The notes beneath the pieces are model-generated. The model was not told the DNA's origin, did not search any database, and saw only the letters and a list, made by a program, of their open reading frames with translations. Shown in pieces: positions 41,786-52,792 of a DNA stretch of 64,000 bases (position 1 is the first letter of the stretch; each line of letters opens with the position of its first letter). The DNA is from Hyphomicrobiaceae bacterium (GTDB lineage: Bacteria; Pseudomonadota; Alphaproteobacteria; Rhizobiales; Hyphomicrobiaceae): assembly GCA_021730785.1 (NCBI GenBank), contig JAKFWF010000024.1, positions 1-64,000 on the forward strand, in the 5' to 3' direction. The position numbers and the translations under genes were made by a program.

Positions 41786-42535
41786 CGCCCGCGGCAGCGC
41801 GCTGCTCGAAACCCGCAACCTGTGTCGCAGTTTCGGCGGCGTCAGTGCGACCCGCGACGTTTCGATCCGTCTTGCGCCAGGCGAGTTGCACGCCGTCATC
41901 GGCCCGAATGGTGCTGGCAAGTCGACACTTGTCAATCTGCTGTCGGGGGAACTCGCCCCCAGCAGCGGCACGGTCCATCTGGCGGGCGAAGACGTGACAC
42001 GCCTGCCCGTCCATGCGCGGGTGAAGCACGGCATCGCGCGGTCGTTCCAGCGCACCAACATCTTCAAGGACATGACCGCGCTGGAAAACGTGCGGCTGGC
42101 GGCGCAGGCCGTGCACGCCACTCCAGGTTCGCTGTTTCGCAGTGCCTGGCGGGCGCGCGATCTGGTGAGCCGCGCGCAGACCGCTCTCGCACGCGCAGGT
42201 CTCGAAGACCGCAGTGCTGCGATCGCCGGCACGCTGTCGCACGGTGCGCAGCGGCAACTCGAAATCGCCATGACGCTCGCCACGTCGCCGAAAGTGCTCC
42301 TCCTCGATGAGCCGCTCGCCGGCATGGGCCAGGAAGAGGGACTGCGCATTTCAGCGCTCCTCAAGGCATTGTCGAAGGACCATGCGATCTTGCTGATCGA
42401 GCATGACATGGATTTCGTTTTCAAGGTCGCCGACTGGATGACGGTGCTGGTCGAGGGCGCGGTTCTGGCCGAGGGCACTCCCGATGCCGTGCGCACCAAT
42501 GCGGCCGTGCGCAGGGCCTATCTGGGAGCGCAACG

Positions 42536-42539
<4 letters not shown>
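41778..42539 (+). CDS. Liv-type ABC ATP-binding protein (LivG)
   Basis: A 253-residue ATPase. Walker A is IGPNGAGKSTLVNLLSG, the signature LSHGAQRQLEIAMTLA, Walker B VLLLDEPLAGMG and the switch histidine is in LIEHDMDFVFKVAD. VKHGIARSFQRTNIFKDMTA is a typical LivG Q-loop region. The start ATG overlaps the permease gene by 8 bp and the stop overlaps LivF by 4 bp. Confidence 0.9.
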
Positions 42540-43249
<710 letters not shown>

Positions 43250-43406
43250 CAACGTCAGCTTGCTGAGTGCGCAGCGGTGCCGTCCAGGCGATGGGAGGCG
43301 CCGCCTCCACGCAAGGCCTGCAGTCTTTTGGCAACCCTCGCTTGAGCCTGGGCCTCAGGTCCTAGTCGGGTGCTTCGAGCGGCAACGCCGATCGAGTGGC
43401 ACGTGC

Positions 43407-45299
43407 TCAATGTGTCTTGCGCCTCGGTCTGGGCTGCGACGGCGCCAACACCTTCGGCTTTTCGTCGAACAGCTCGACGAGCTTGTCGGTCATGGCGCCG
43501 GCCAGTTCGCTCGGGTCGGTGATGGTGACCGCGCGGCGGTAGTAGCGCGTCACGTCGTGGCCGATGCCGATCGCCAGCAGCTCGACCGGCGAACGCGTCT
43601 CGATCTCCTCGATCACTTGCCGCAGATGCTGTTCGAGGTAGGCGCCCGAGTTCACCGACAGCGTCGAGTCGTCGACCGGCGCGCCATCCGAAATCATCAT
43701 CAGGATGCGGCGATGCTCGGGCCGCGCGCGCAACCGGTTGTGCGCCCAGGCCAGCGCCTCACCGTCGATGTTCTCCTTGAGCAGTCCTTCGCGCATCATC
43801 AGCGCGAGATTGCGCTTGGAGCGGCGCCAGGGTGCATCCGCGGTTTTGTAGACGATGTGGCGCAAATCGTTGAGGCGGCCGGGGTTGGCCGGCTTGCCGG
43901 CAGCCAGCCACCCCTCGCGCGCCTGCCCGCCCTTCCAGGCCTTGGTGGTGAAGCCCAGGATCTCGACCTTGACGCCGCAGCGCTCCAAGGTGCGGGCGAG
44001 AATGTCGGCGCAGCAGGCGGCCACCATGATCGGCCGGCCGCGCATTGAGCCCGAATTGTCGATCAGCAGCGTCACCACGGTGTCGCGGAAATCGGTGTCG
44101 CGTTCGCGCTTGAACGACAGCGGGAACATCGGATCGATGATGATGCGGGTGAGGCGCGAGGCGTCGAGCACGCCTTCCTCGATGTCGAAATCCCAGGCGC
44201 GGTTCTGCTGGGCGAGGAGCTTGCGCTGCAGCTTGTTGGCGAGCCTCGACACCGCACTCGATAGCACGCGCAGTTCCTTGTCGAGGAAGGTGCGCAGGCG
44301 CTCGAGTTCATCGGGCGTCGACAGATCCTCGGCCAGCGTTTCTTCGTCGTTGGTCTTGGAAAACACCTTGTAGCCGAACGCATCCGGGTTATCGAGGACG
44401 GACTGGTTCGGCCGCCATGGTTCGCGCGTTTCGGACGGGTCTTCGCCATCGGCGTCGGCGTCGAACTCGTCCGAGTCGGCGCTGTCGGTCGCCTCCTGGG
44501 TCTCGCCGTCTTCGCCCTCGGTGGTGTCCTGGTCGTCGGCTTGATCCTGGCCCTCGGAGCCGTCCTGGTTCTCGTCCGACTGCTGGTCGCCGCCGTCCGG
44601 GTTCTCCTCGTCCTCGCTTTCGCCTTCTTCCTGATCGCCTTCGGTTTTCTCGTCCGTGAGCTCGAGTTGGCGCAGGACGTCGCGCGCGATGCGGCCGAAG
44701 CTCGCCTGATCCTCGACCAGCGTGTCGAGTTTCGACAGCGACTTGCCGGCCTTCTCCTCGACCCAGTCGCGCCACACGTCGACGAGGGCCTGCGCCGACT
44801 TCGGCGGCTTCTGGCCGGTGAGGCGCTCGCGCACGATGAGCGCCAGAGCTTCTTCCAGCGGCGCTTCGGCCTTCTCTTTCACGTTGGCGAAGCGGCCGTG
44901 GGCGAACTGATCCTCGATCTTGGCGGTGAGATTGCCGGCCATGCCCGGCATGCGGTTCGAGCCGATCGATTCGACCCGGGCACGTTCCACGCTCTCGAAC
45001 ACGGCGCGGGCCGGTCCTGAATCGGGGGCAAGTTTGCGGTGCAGCTTCGCATCGTGCATGGCAGCCGTCAGCGCGAAGCTGTCGGCCCAGCCGCGGATCA
45101 CCGCGATCTCCTTCTTCGAGGGTACCCGCGCCGGCTCGGGCAACTGAACGGTGTGGCCGTCCAACTCCGGCTTGCCGGCTGCGTAGTTGACCTGGATCTG
45201 ATCGTCGCCCGCAATCGCGCGCACGCACAGGCCGAGCGCCCGCTTGAACGGCTCAGCTGGCGATTCTTTCTTGGAGGCGGGAGGGGCCATCGGGGGCAT
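43407..45299 (-). CDS. cobT: cobaltochelatase subunit CobT
   Basis: A 630-residue subunit of the aerobic cobaltochelatase (CobNST), which inserts cobalt into hydrogenobyrinic acid diamide. The N-terminal half is helical. Residues about 215-300 are a long acidic, Glu/Asp/Gln-rich linker. The C-terminal third is a von Willebrand A domain with the metal-binding MIDAS motif [11 protein letters not shown] and later [14 protein letters not shown]. The chaperone-like CobS-CobT ring drives the CobN subunit. ATG at 45290 (MAPPAS) is an alternative start. A Uma2-family gene separates it from cobS, 6 bp upstream. Confidence 0.95.
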   Translation of the reverse strand: MPPMAPPASKKESPAEPFKRALGLCVRAIAGDDQIQVNYAAGKPELDGHTVQLPEPARVPSKKEIAVIRGWADSFALTAAMHDAKLHRKLAPDSGPARAVFESVERARVESIGSNRMPGMAGNLTAKIEDQFAHGRFANVKEKAEAPLEEALALIVRERLTGQKPPKSAQALVDVWRDWVEEKAGKSLSKLDTLVEDQASFGRIARDVLRQLELTDEKTEGDQEEGESEDEENPDGGDQQSDENQDGSEGQDQADDQDTTEGEDGETQEATDSADSDEFDADADGEDPSETREPWRPNQSVLDNPDAFGYKVFSKTNDEETLAEDLSTPDELERLRTFLDKELRVLSSAVSRLANKLQRKLLAQQNRAWDFDIEEGVLDASRLTRIIIDPMFPLSFKRERDTDFRDTVVTLLIDNSGSMRGRPIMVAACCADILARTLERCGVKVEILGFTTKAWKGGQAREGWLAAGKPANPGRLNDLRHIVYKTADAPWRRSKRNLALMMREGLLKENIDGEALAWAHNRLRARPEHRRILMMISDGAPVDDSTLSVNSGAYLEQHLRQVIEEIETRSPVELLAIGIGHDVTRYYRRAVTITDPSELAGAMTDKLVELFDEKPKVLAPSQPRPRRKTH

Positions 45300-45305
45300 T
45301 TCGGT

Positions 45306-45875
45306 TCAGGAGAGAAGTTCTGTGACGTCGATCTCGATGCCGGGCGGATCGAGCCGCAAGGTACCGGATGACAGTAGGCGGGTGAGGATATTGCCGTCGC
45401 TCTGGCGCTGATGATGAATGATCCGAGCTGGGTCCAACAGTACAATCAGATAGTGCTGAACGCTTTCTACCGCAAAGTAACCGATGAGCTTTTCGCTCTT
45501 GTCCAGACGCGCCGACGACGGTGAGACAACTTCAACGACGATGATCGGGTTTTCGATCTTGATCTCCTCGTCGTTTGCCTTTGGTCCGCAGTAGACTTGA
45601 GCGTCCGGCTCATACCACTTGCCGTCGCTGACGTGGACGGCAACCCCGTCGGGCACCATGTGACATGGCAGATGGCCATGTTGGATTGCATCGATCAAGG
45701 CGCGTTGCACCTTGAACTTCATTGCCGCGTGACCGACGCGCTCGGGCGACATCGCATATACGTTGCCGTCGTGCAGTTCGTAGCGGCCAGACTGCTGCTC
45801 GGACCAGACCAGGAACTCGTCGACTGTGATTCCGCGAGGTAGTCCGTCACCCGGGTGCTTGCGTGCCGTGGTCAT
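45306..45875 (-). CDS. Uma2-family (DUF820) restriction-endonuclease-fold protein
   Basis: A 189-residue protein of the Uma2 family, a PD-(D/E)XK-fold group with no settled function. GRYELHDGNVYAMSPE opens the fold, WYEPDAQVYCG supplies the metal-binding Asp, and IIVVEVVSPSSARLDKSEKL holds the E-x-x-S-x-S...K active-site pattern. All core residues are present. It lies between cobS and cobT with gaps of 16 and 6 bp, so it must be co-transcribed with cobalamin genes although nothing links its fold to cobalt. It is probably a later insertion. Confidence 0.85.
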   Translation of the reverse strand: MTTARKHPGDGLPRGITVDEFLVWSEQQSGRYELHDGNVYAMSPERVGHAAMKFKVQRALIDAIQHGHLPCHMVPDGVAVHVSDGKWYEPDAQVYCGPKANDEEIKIENPIIVVEVVSPSSARLDKSEKLIGYFAVESVQHYLIVLLDPARIIHHQRQSDGNILTRLLSSGTLRLDPPGIEIDVTELLS

Positions 45876-45891
45876 GGCTCCTCGTCTCGGC

Positions 45892-46896
45892 TCAACTCAG
45901 CGCCACGTTCGCCGCGCTCTCCGGCAGTTCCTCGCCGAAGCAGCGCTGGTAGAATTCGGCGACCAGGGTGCGCTCCAACTCGTCGCACTTGTTGAGGAAG
46001 GTCAGGCGGAAGGCGAAGCCGACATTGCCGAAGATCTCGGCGTTCTCGGCCCACGTCATCACCGTGCGCGGGCTCATCACCGTCGACAGATCGCCGTTGA
46101 TGAAGGCGTTGCGGGTGAGATCGGCCACGCGCACCATGTTCGAGACTTGGCGGCGCTTGGCCTCCGACTTGGCGAACGACTTCACCTTCGACAGCACGAT
46201 CTTGGTTTCATCGTCGTGCGGCAGGTAGTTCAACGTCGATACGATCGACCAGCGGTCCATCTGGCCCTGGTTGATCTGCTGCGTGCCGTGATAGAGGCCG
46301 GACGTGTCGCCAAGGCCGATGGTGTTGGTCGTCGCGAACAGGCGGAACGCTGCGTGCGGACGGATCACCTTCGACTGGTCGAGCAGGGTCAGCTTGCCCG
46401 ACACTTCCAGCACGCGCTGGATCACGAACATCACGTCGGGACGGCCGGCGTCGTACTCGTCGAACACGATCGCGGTGTTGGACTGCAGGCAGTAGGGCAG
46501 AATGCCTTCCTTGAACTCGGTCACCTGCTTGCCGTCCTTCAGCACGATCGCGTCCTTGCCGACGAGATCGATGCGCGAAACGTGGCTGTCGAGGTTGACG
46601 CGCACGCACGGCCAGTTGAGGCGGGCCGCCACCTGCTCGATGTGCGTCGATTTGCCCGTGCCGTGGTAGCCCTGAATCATAACGCGGCGGTTGTGTTTGA
46701 AGCCGGCCAGAATCGCCAGTGTCACATCGCGGTTGAACAAGTAGTCGGCATCGAGATCAGGCACGTGATCGTCGGACTTGGAGTAGCCCATCACTTCCAT
46801 GTCGGTGTCGATGCCGAACACCTGGCGTACGTTGACCTTGATATCTGGCAGGCCGGGAACGCCTGCCCCATTGCCGGCTTGTGCTGTGGCGCGCAT
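45892..46896 (-). CDS. cobS: cobaltochelatase subunit CobS
   Basis: A 334-residue AAA+ ATPase of the aerobic cobaltochelatase. Walker A is [12 protein letters not shown], Walker [15 protein letters not shown], and [20 protein letters not shown] covers sensor 1. [20 protein letters not shown] is the usual CobS N-terminus. The ATG at 46896 is preferred to a GTG at 46938 because it gives the normal family length. CobS and CobT form a stacked ring that energises cobalt insertion by CobN, which is outside the window. Confidence 0.95.
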   Translation of the reverse strand: MRATAQAGNGAGVPGLPDIKVNVRQVFGIDTDMEVMGYSKSDDHVPDLDADYLFNRDVTLAILAGFKHNRRVMIQGYHGTGKSTHIEQVAARLNWPCVRVNLDSHVSRIDLVGKDAIVLKDGKQVTEFKEGILPYCLQSNTAIVFDEYDAGRPDVMFVIQRVLEVSGKLTLLDQSKVIRPHAAFRLFATTNTIGLGDTSGLYHGTQQINQGQMDRWSIVSTLNYLPHDDETKIVLSKVKSFAKSEAKRRQVSNMVRVADLTRNAFINGDLSTVMSPRTVMTWAENAEIFGNVGFAFRLTFLNKCDELERTLVAEFYQRCFGEELPESAANVALS

Positions 46897-46992
46897 CGTC
46901 GTGTCGTATCCGCGTTCGTGTGTTGGAGATCCCGGCACGAACTGCGCACCGGCGCAAAGGCTGTCGCCAGCGGAACACGTACGACCCGCTGA

Positions 46993-47628
46993 TCAGCCGA
47001 GCCCCGCCTGCTTCAAAAGGTTATAGGCTTGAATGATCTCGCGCAACTTGTCCTCGGACGCGCGGTTGCCGCCGTTCACATCGGGGTGGTGCTGCTTTAC
47101 CAGATCCTTGTAGCGCGCCTTGACCTCCACCCGGGTCGCCGATTCGGTCAAATGCAGGGCATCGAGGGCCTTTTTCTCGAGCGGCTTGATGCGCCGGCTC
47201 GGCGAACTGGTCTCTTCCCCGGTCGCCTGCTTTGCGCGCCAGGCATGGAAGCCCTGCGTGCGCGACGCGCGGGCATCGGCAAAGCGCTGGGCATCGGCTT
47301 CGGCGCGGGTGCGGTCGGGATTGGCCGACGGGTTGATGCCGCTCTTCCAGGTGGGGCGATGGCCGTACTGGGCTGCGCGCTGGAACTCGGCGATGTCCTT
47401 GTCGTTCATGCCGTCGAAGTAGTTGTAGTTGGCATTGTACTGGCGCGCGTGGTCGCCACAGAACCGAAAGTACTCGCCGTCCTTGCCTCGGCCCTTCGGT
47501 GCCTTGTGCGGGCCGGGCTTGTCGCAGCCTTTCCACTCGCAGCCGGGCACGGCCGCCTTGCGCTCGGCCTTGGCGTCACCCTTCTTGGTGATGCGGATGC
47601 TGTCGAAATATTTGGAGTCTAGTTTCAT
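46993..47628 (-). CDS. J-domain (DnaJ-like) protein with N-terminal Cys-rich segment
   Basis: A 211-residue protein. The C-terminal 60 residues form a J domain: ALDALHLTESATRVEVKARY, then the HPD motif in LVKQHHPDVNGGN, which stimulates DnaK. The N-terminal part has CEWKGC and later FRFCGDHARQ, so four Cys/His ligands could bind zinc. The rest is charged linker. Its usual genomic partners are cobS and bolA, seen here on both sides; its co-chaperone client is unknown. ATG at 47628 is preceded by the divergent bolA region. Confidence 0.88.
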   Translation of the reverse strand: MKLDSKYFDSIRITKKGDAKAERKAAVPGCEWKGCDKPGPHKAPKGRGKDGEYFRFCGDHARQYNANYNYFDGMNDKDIAEFQRAAQYGHRPTWKSGINPSANPDRTRAEADAQRFADARASRTQGFHAWRAKQATGEETSSPSRRIKPLEKKALDALHLTESATRVEVKARYKDLVKQHHPDVNGGNRASEDKLREIIQAYNLLKQAGLG

Positions 47629-47769
47629 GGCTGACCGAGTATGATGATGTGAGAGGACCTGCACAAGCGCTTCCCGCGCATACGGACTGCAAGCCACGTC
47701 AGACGTGGCTGTTCGGCGCCACCGGGCTTGACAAGCGATTGTGCCATACAACGAGTGAGGTGAGGCTTA

Positions 47770-48048
47770 ATGTCGGCGGAAATGCGAATGCGCGACGCGC
47801 TGTTCATCGGCCTCGAGCCGACGCGGCTCGACATCATCAACGAGAGCGAGCTGCATGCCGGCCATCGCGGTTCGCCGGGAACGGGGGAGAGCCATTTCCG
47901 CATTCTCGTCGTCTCGCCGAAGTTCGCCGGCCGCTCGCGCGTCGAGCGGCATCGCATGGTCAACGACATGCTGGCGGCCGAACTGAAGCGGGGCGTGCAT
48001 GCGCTGGCGCTCGCAACTTACGCGCCGGGCGAGAGGGTTCGCGAGTGA
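47770..48048 (+). CDS. BolA-family protein
   Basis: A 92-residue protein of the BolA/YrbA family. IINESELHAGHRG followed by ESHFRILVVSPKFAG and RVERHRMVNDMLAAEL is the diagnostic order; His residues in HAGH and near RHRMV can bind an iron-sulfur cluster with a monothiol glutaredoxin. It is divergent from the J-domain gene and convergent with the aspartoacylase-family gene. Roles are in iron-sulfur handling and stress response. Confidence 0.92.
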   Translation: MSAEMRMRDALFIGLEPTRLDIINESELHAGHRGSPGTGESHFRILVVSPKFAGRSRVERHRMVNDMLAAELKRGVHALALATYAPGERVRE

Positions 48049-48055
48049 ATTGGCG

Positions 48056-49210
48056 CTACAGGATTTCGTCTTCGTCGAGCAGCGGTTCCGACGCGCGGTC
48101 GCGACCCGGGCCGCCGCTGGCGTGGGATTTCGGCGAGCCCAGTTCGTCCGGCCAGGCAATGTGGAACAGTGCGTCCCCCATGTTGACGATCGGCAAGGTG
48201 GTGCGGCCGATGATGAGGCCACGCCTGGGCGAGCGCACCGGCACGTCCAAATCCTCGTAGGGGTTCGCCACGTGGCCGATGATATCGCCCTCGCTGACCG
48301 CTTCGCCGATCCGCTTGGTCGTGCGCAGAATGCCGCCTTCCGGTGCGCGCACCCATTTCGATGCATTGGCGAACACGGTCGCAGGTGTGGCCGTGGTGGC
48401 GGGGTCTGCCTCGGCGCCCTCGGGCAGTTCCAGCATGCCGATGTTCAACATCACGCGGGCGATGCCATCGACGCCGGCAGTGATCGCAAACTCGTCGAAC
48501 CGCAGGCCCTCGCCGCCTTCGTACACCAGCACGTCAACGCCCACTTCGCGCGCCGCCTTGCGCAGTGAGCCTGGACGCTCCGGGCTCTCCAGCACCACCT
48601 GCGCGCCGAACGCTTCCGACAGTGCCCGGCAGCGCGGTCGCCGCACGAAATCGGTGCGGATCTGCGGCAGGTTCACCCGGTGCACGGCCGCGGTATGCAG
48701 ATCGATCCCGATCTGGCAGCGCTTGACCACTTCGGTCAGCAGCAGGCTGGCGAGGCGTGCGGCCAGGGAGCCGTCGGGCGAGCCTGGGAACGAGCGGTTC
48801 AAGTCGCGTCGGTCGGGCAGATAGCGCGAGCGGCCGATGAAGCCGTAGGCGTTGACCACCGGCACGCACAACAGTGTGCCGCGGATATTGCCAGGCTGCA
48901 GGATGCGCAGGACGCGGCGGATGATCTCCACGCCATTCAACTCGTCGCCGTGGATCGCAGCCGACACGAACATGGCCGGTCCCGGCTGGGTCCCGTGCAA
49001 AACATGCACCGGCAGCGTCACGGGCGTGTGGTTCGAGAGCTTCGAAACAGGTAGGTCGACGAGCCCGCGCTCGCCGGGCTCAATCACGGCGCCACCGATC
49101 CTGAACGCTTGTCTCACAGCCGATGCCCCGCTGCGGGCCTTTGCTTCATGCGGTCGCGATTTTGAAGCTGGCTTCGGTTTTCGCCCGTAACTCGTCGACC
49201 GTGACGCCAT
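48056..49210 (-). CDS. succinylglutamate desuccinylase/aspartoacylase-family zinc hydrolase
   Basis: A protein of up to 384 residues. The metallo-carboxypeptidase-like core shows [13 protein letters not shown] (zinc His and Glu), [13 protein letters not shown] (substrate Arg/Asn) and [12 protein letters not shown] (third zinc ligand). The C-terminal barrel domain ends IAWPDELG. It removes an acyl group from an N-acyl amino acid or related amide; the exact substrate is open. The ATG at 49210 overlaps the upstream scoB gene by 65 bp; GTG at 49117, just before RQAFRIGG where family similarity begins, avoids the overlap and may be the real start. Confidence 0.82.
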   Translation of the reverse strand: MASRSTSYGRKPKPASKSRPHEAKARSGASAVRQAFRIGGAVIEPGERGLVDLPVSKLSNHTPVTLPVHVLHGTQPGPAMFVSAAIHGDELNGVEIIRRVLRILQPGNIRGTLLCVPVVNAYGFIGRSRYLPDRRDLNRSFPGSPDGSLAARLASLLLTEVVKRCQIGIDLHTAAVHRVNLPQIRTDFVRRPRCRALSEAFGAQVVLESPERPGSLRKAAREVGVDVLVYEGGEGLRFDEFAITAGVDGIARVMLNIGMLELPEGAEADPATTATPATVFANASKWVRAPEGGILRTTKRIGEAVSEGDIIGHVANPYEDLDVPVRSPRRGLIIGRTTLPIVNMGDALFHIAWPDELGSPKSHASGGPGRDRASEPLLDEDEIL

Positions 49211-49790
49211 CGGCCCGCTCGATCAGCGTCAATCCGCCGTTGCCCTTCTTGTCGACCTGGAACACGGCGAGATCGGTGATCACGAGATCGACGACACCGG
49301 CACCGGTCAGCGGCAGGTTGCAGCGCTTCAACAGCTTCGATTCACCCTTGGCTTCGTGCTCCATGACGACCACGACGCGCTTGACGCCGGCGACGAGATC
49401 CATCGCCCCGCCCATGCCCTTGACCATCTTGCCAGGGATCATCCAGTTGGCGAGGTCACCGTTCTCGGCGACCTGCATGGCGCCAAGGATCGACAGATCG
49501 ATGTGGCCGCCGCGAATCATGCCGAAGCTGTCGGCGCTGGAGAAATAGCTCGTCGTCGGCAGTTCGGTGATGGTCTGCTTGCCGGCGTTGATGAGGTCGG
49601 GATCTTCCTCGCCCTCGAACGGGAACGGACCCATGCCGAGCATGCCGTTCTCGCTCTGCAGCTGCACCGACATGCCCTTCGGGATGAAATTCGACACGAG
49701 CGTCGGAATGCCGATGCCGAGGTTGACGTAGAACCCGTCGCGCAGCTCTTTTGCGGCGCGCGCTGCCATCTGATCGCGTGTCCAGGCCAT
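49146..49790 (-). CDS. scoB: 3-oxoacid CoA-transferase subunit B
   Basis: A 214-residue beta subunit. [16 protein letters not shown] is the CoA-binding start, and [13 protein letters not shown] has the catalytic Glu that forms the glutamyl-CoA thioester. The later stretch [20 protein letters not shown] is also typical. With the upstream subunit A it moves CoA from succinyl-CoA to acetoacetate or another 3-oxoacid, allowing ketone body or aromatic ring-cleavage products to be used. GGAG precedes the ATG at 49790; subunit A ends 32 bp upstream. Confidence 0.92.
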   Translation of the reverse strand: MAWTRDQMAARAAKELRDGFYVNLGIGIPTLVSNFIPKGMSVQLQSENGMLGMGPFPFEGEEDPDLINAGKQTITELPTTSYFSSADSFGMIRGGHIDLSILGAMQVAENGDLANWMIPGKMVKGMGGAMDLVAGVKRVVVVMEHEAKGESKLLKRCNLPLTGAGVVDLVITDLAVFQVDKKGNGGLTLIERADGVTVDELRAKTEASFKIATA

Positions 49791-49822
49791 GGAAAAAATC
49801 TCCAATTGAGATGGGGGGAGAA

Positions 49823-50524
49823 CTAAGCGCGCTTGCGGGTGGTGCGCTGCTCGATGCGCTTGGCAGCGTCCTTTGCGAGGATCATGCGTTTGACGAAGAT
49901 GCCGGGCGTAACGATGTGATCTGGATCGATCGCGCCCGGTTCGACGATATGCTCGACCTGGGCGATCGTCATGCGGCCGGCGCTCGCCATCATCGGGTTG
50001 AAGTTGCGCGCAGTCTTGCGATAGATGAGGTTGCCTTCGGTGTCGCCCTTCCAGGCGTGCACGATCGACAGATCGGCCGTGAGCCCGCGCTCCATGATGT
50101 ATTTCTCGCCGTCGAATTCACGCACGTCCTTGCCCTCGGCGATGACGGTGCCGTAGCCGGTCTTGGTGAAGAACGCCGGGATGCCGGCACCCCCTGCACG
50201 AATGCGTTCGGCAAGCGTGCCCTGCGGATTGAACTCCAGTTCGAGCTTACCCGACAGGAATTGCTCGGCGAACAGTTTGTTCTCGCCGACATAAGACGAG
50301 ATCATCTTCTTGATCTGGCCGGTTTCCAGCAGCAGGCCTAGGCCCGCGCCGTCGATGCCGGCATTGTTCGAGATCACCGTCAGGTTCTTGACGCCCGAGG
50401 CCTTGATCGCGCCGATCAGAAGGTCGGCGATGCCGCACAGGCCGAAGCCACCCGACATGATCACCATACCGTCTTTCAGGACGCCGGCCACGGCAGCGTT
50501 CGCGTCAGCGTAAACCTTACCCAT
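49823..50524 (-). CDS. scoA: 3-oxoacid CoA-transferase subunit A
   Basis: A 233-residue alpha subunit. [20 protein letters not shown] is the G-G-F-G-x-x-G CoA-transferase motif, and [17 protein letters not shown] and [20 protein letters not shown] match the family. It forms a heterotetramer with subunit B. It is the first gene of a unit with scoB and perhaps the aspartoacylase-family gene. The ATG at 50524 is chosen since upstream residues do not match the family. Confidence 0.92.
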   Translation of the reverse strand: MGKVYADANAAVAGVLKDGMVIMSGGFGLCGIADLLIGAIKASGVKNLTVISNNAGIDGAGLGLLLETGQIKKMISSYVGENKLFAEQFLSGKLELEFNPQGTLAERIRAGGAGIPAFFTKTGYGTVIAEGKDVREFDGEKYIMERGLTADLSIVHAWKGDTEGNLIYRKTARNFNPMMASAGRMTIAQVEHIVEPGAIDPDHIVTPGIFVKRMILAKDAAKRIEQRTTRKRA

Positions 50525-50952
50525 GTCCGCCAGTCCTCCTGAAGTCGGCCCCACCTGGCACAGCATGGCCCGGCAGCCGGAATTGCGAATATGACGACTG
50601 TTCTATCGTGTTGCTGTGCCGGTGCAAGCGCACAAGCATCATTCTCTGCCCGCAAATCCGAGCCATCAATCACATGTGACTGTGGACAAGCTGGACGACA
50701 CATCATCGCGGCGTGTCTTCCAAATGTCATTTTCGCGAGCGTTCGTGGGCTTGCGCTGGAGATATATTTCTCCGCTGCGCAGGCAAGTGTGCAGTTGCGT
50801 GCCGCCAGACGAGTGTCTAGAACCGAGAGCATGGGGAAGTTACCAGAGCAGCCTGCGTCGTGCGGCTGGTATTGTTCGGGCAGCGGGTGCGGTGAGCATC
50901 AAGTTGCCAAACGTACACTTCCTAGGAATTTCTACGGCGAGGGTGGTGAATC
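50525..50952. other. divergent intergenic stretch between scoA and the AsmA gene
   Basis: About 430 bases. Frames on the plus strand here (up to 185 codons, running into the AsmA gene) have Cys/Arg/His-rich random composition and no ribosome binding site. I see no RNA gene or riboswitch core. Promoters for both flanking genes must lie here; none is convincing enough to mark. Confidence 0.5.
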
Positions 50953-52764
50953 ATGGCGACCAGGAGAACCAGCAAGCGGTTCAATTGGCTCGCGGCCGGT
51001 TTTCTCGTATGTTTACTGATTTTATGTATTGCAACCCCGGTCATTCTTTTCATCTCGTCAAATCAGATTTCGGTTCGCAGCAGCGACCTCATAGCGGCCT
51101 CCCGCGACAGCGTTCGCATTTCCGAGCCGACAGCGCTCGGCCAAGCGCAGCTCGTCGTGATCGAGCAGGGTAATTTGTTTCCAGCGGACGCCAGTGGCCA
51201 TGCGCTCGAAGTTCCCCTGACGGCGGCACAGCTGACGCGCGGCGACGGGCGCTTTGCCCTCGATAACGCGGTTCTGCGGCTGCAACCCGGCCAGTCGATC
51301 TTGAAAGGCGAAAGCCTGCCCCCCATTCTCGCTGCGGTGTCGAAGCTGCAATTCGATACGCTAATGTTGCGGCAGTCGACCCTGCACATAACCTTGCCGG
51401 ACGGCCGCACTGAAGTCATGGTCAAAATCGATGGCGAATTGACCAATCGTCGGCGCGCCCTTGCGATTGTCGGGCGAGGCGAACTACGAGGTCAGCGCGT
51501 TGACTTCGATATTTCCGTCGGACATCAGGCCGAGCCGCGCCAGAACACGACAGTTCCGCTCAAGATGTCCGTGAAGAGTGGGCCACTCGACGTCTCGTTC
51601 GAAGGGCAGGTCGGTGGTGTCGGTGCATACCACCTGAAGGGCGATGTGGAGTTCAGCTCTGCGAACGTCCGTCGCATTGCCCGATGGTTCGGCGCACCTT
51701 GGCCAAACGGCAATGGCTTGCGCAACCTGAGCGGACGCGGCGAGATGGAGTGGTCCGGCCCGGCCCTTGCGGTCAATCAAGCGACTTTCTTGATGGATGG
51801 CAACGAGGCAACCGGTTCCATTCATTTCAAGTTCGCCGAACAGCGCCCGTCGATTGGCGGCACGCTCGCGCTCAGTGTTCTCGACCTGGGTCGCTATTTC
51901 CCCAGTTCCACCACTGCCATTGAAAAGGTAACTGGAACTTTGGGGTGGGCGTCCGTGCTGGGCATCGATCTCACGATGCCGCTGACCGAGCATTTCGACG
52001 CCGATTTGCGCGTGTCCGCCAACAAAGTGAAACTGGGATCGTTTCAACTCGGTCGTTCAGCGGCTGCGGTCACCGTTGCCCAGGGGCGCATGCTGGCCGA
52101 TGTGGCAGCCTTCGAATTCGAAGGCAGTCGCGGCAGTGGCCAGATCACCGCTGACATGCTGGGCGCGATTCCCCGGATATCACTGCGCGGCCGGCTCGAT
52201 GATGTCGATGCCGCGCGGACCTTGTCGAGTATGTTCGGGCATCCCGTGCTGGCCGGCAAGGCGACCATCACCACCGATGTGACGGCACAGGGCAAGACCG
52301 GTGAGACTCTGCTGCTGACGTCCAAGGGACGCATCAACGTTTCGATGCGCAACGGCGGCCGCATCGGCGCCGATCTGCGCGGACTTTCCGGCGCGGCGCT
52401 GAAGCGCGCGATCGAGGGATGGGGGAGTGCCGGGCGTGGACAGAGCCCATTCGACACGTTCGAAGGGACATTCGTGCTGCGTTCCGGCGCGCTCATCGCC
52501 GAATCGGCGATTTCGAAGTCGGCCGAGGTCGAAACCGTTGTCGCGGGTACGATCGATCTGGCCGCCGGGCGATTGAATGGCAGCGTGATGCAGAACCTGC
52601 ATGTGCCGTTCGGTGCACCGACCTTGGCAGCGGCAACCCATCGACCGCCCTTGTTCATGTTGCAGATTTTCGGCCCCTGGGCGAAGCCGACGGTGCGCAA
52701 CGACAGCGCTCGCGAACAGGCGACGGATCCGATTGTCGGCCTGTCGCCGGCAGGGCGGTTATAG
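50953..52764 (+). CDS. AsmA-family protein
   Basis: A 603-residue protein with an N-terminal membrane anchor (FLVCLLILCIATPVILFIS, residues 17-36) and a long periplasmic beta-rich region. The AsmA-like C-terminal domain is seen in GRLDDVDAARTLSSMFGHPV, then GKATITTDVTAQGKTGETLL and the FEGTFVLRSGALI repeat. AsmA-type proteins are long grooved bridges thought to move phospholipid between membranes. ACCAGGAGA precedes the ATG. Its end is convergent with the exported DUF1080-like gene. Confidence 0.82.
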   Translation: MATRRTSKRFNWLAAGFLVCLLILCIATPVILFISSNQISVRSSDLIAASRDSVRISEPTALGQAQLVVIEQGNLFPADASGHALEVPLTAAQLTRGDGRFALDNAVLRLQPGQSILKGESLPPILAAVSKLQFDTLMLRQSTLHITLPDGRTEVMVKIDGELTNRRRALAIVGRGELRGQRVDFDISVGHQAEPRQNTTVPLKMSVKSGPLDVSFEGQVGGVGAYHLKGDVEFSSANVRRIARWFGAPWPNGNGLRNLSGRGEMEWSGPALAVNQATFLMDGNEATGSIHFKFAEQRPSIGGTLALSVLDLGRYFPSSTTAIEKVTGTLGWASVLGIDLTMPLTEHFDADLRVSANKVKLGSFQLGRSAAAVTVAQGRMLADVAAFEFEGSRGSGQITADMLGAIPRISLRGRLDDVDAARTLSSMFGHPVLAGKATITTDVTAQGKTGETLLLTSKGRINVSMRNGGRIGADLRGLSGAALKRAIEGWGSAGRGQSPFDTFEGTFVLRSGALIAESAISKSAEVETVVAGTIDLAAGRLNGSVMQNLHVPFGAPTLAAATHRPPLFMLQIFGPWAKPTVRNDSAREQATDPIVGLSPAGRL

Positions 52765-52792
52765 CCCCGCCTCTGCCCACGGCACACTGCCG

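Noticed and set aside
43250-43406. Possible cobalamin riboswitch near cobT
   Set aside because: The region is downstream of both convergent genes and no B12-box-like core was found; the region upstream of cobS likewise shows none.
47625-48366. Minus-strand frames opposite bolA
   Set aside because: They are antisense shadows of bolA, which has clear family motifs.
50591-51173. Two plus-strand frames before and into the AsmA gene
   Set aside because: Cys/His/Arg-rich low-quality translation; the AsmA frame with its ribosome binding site and membrane anchor explains the DNA.
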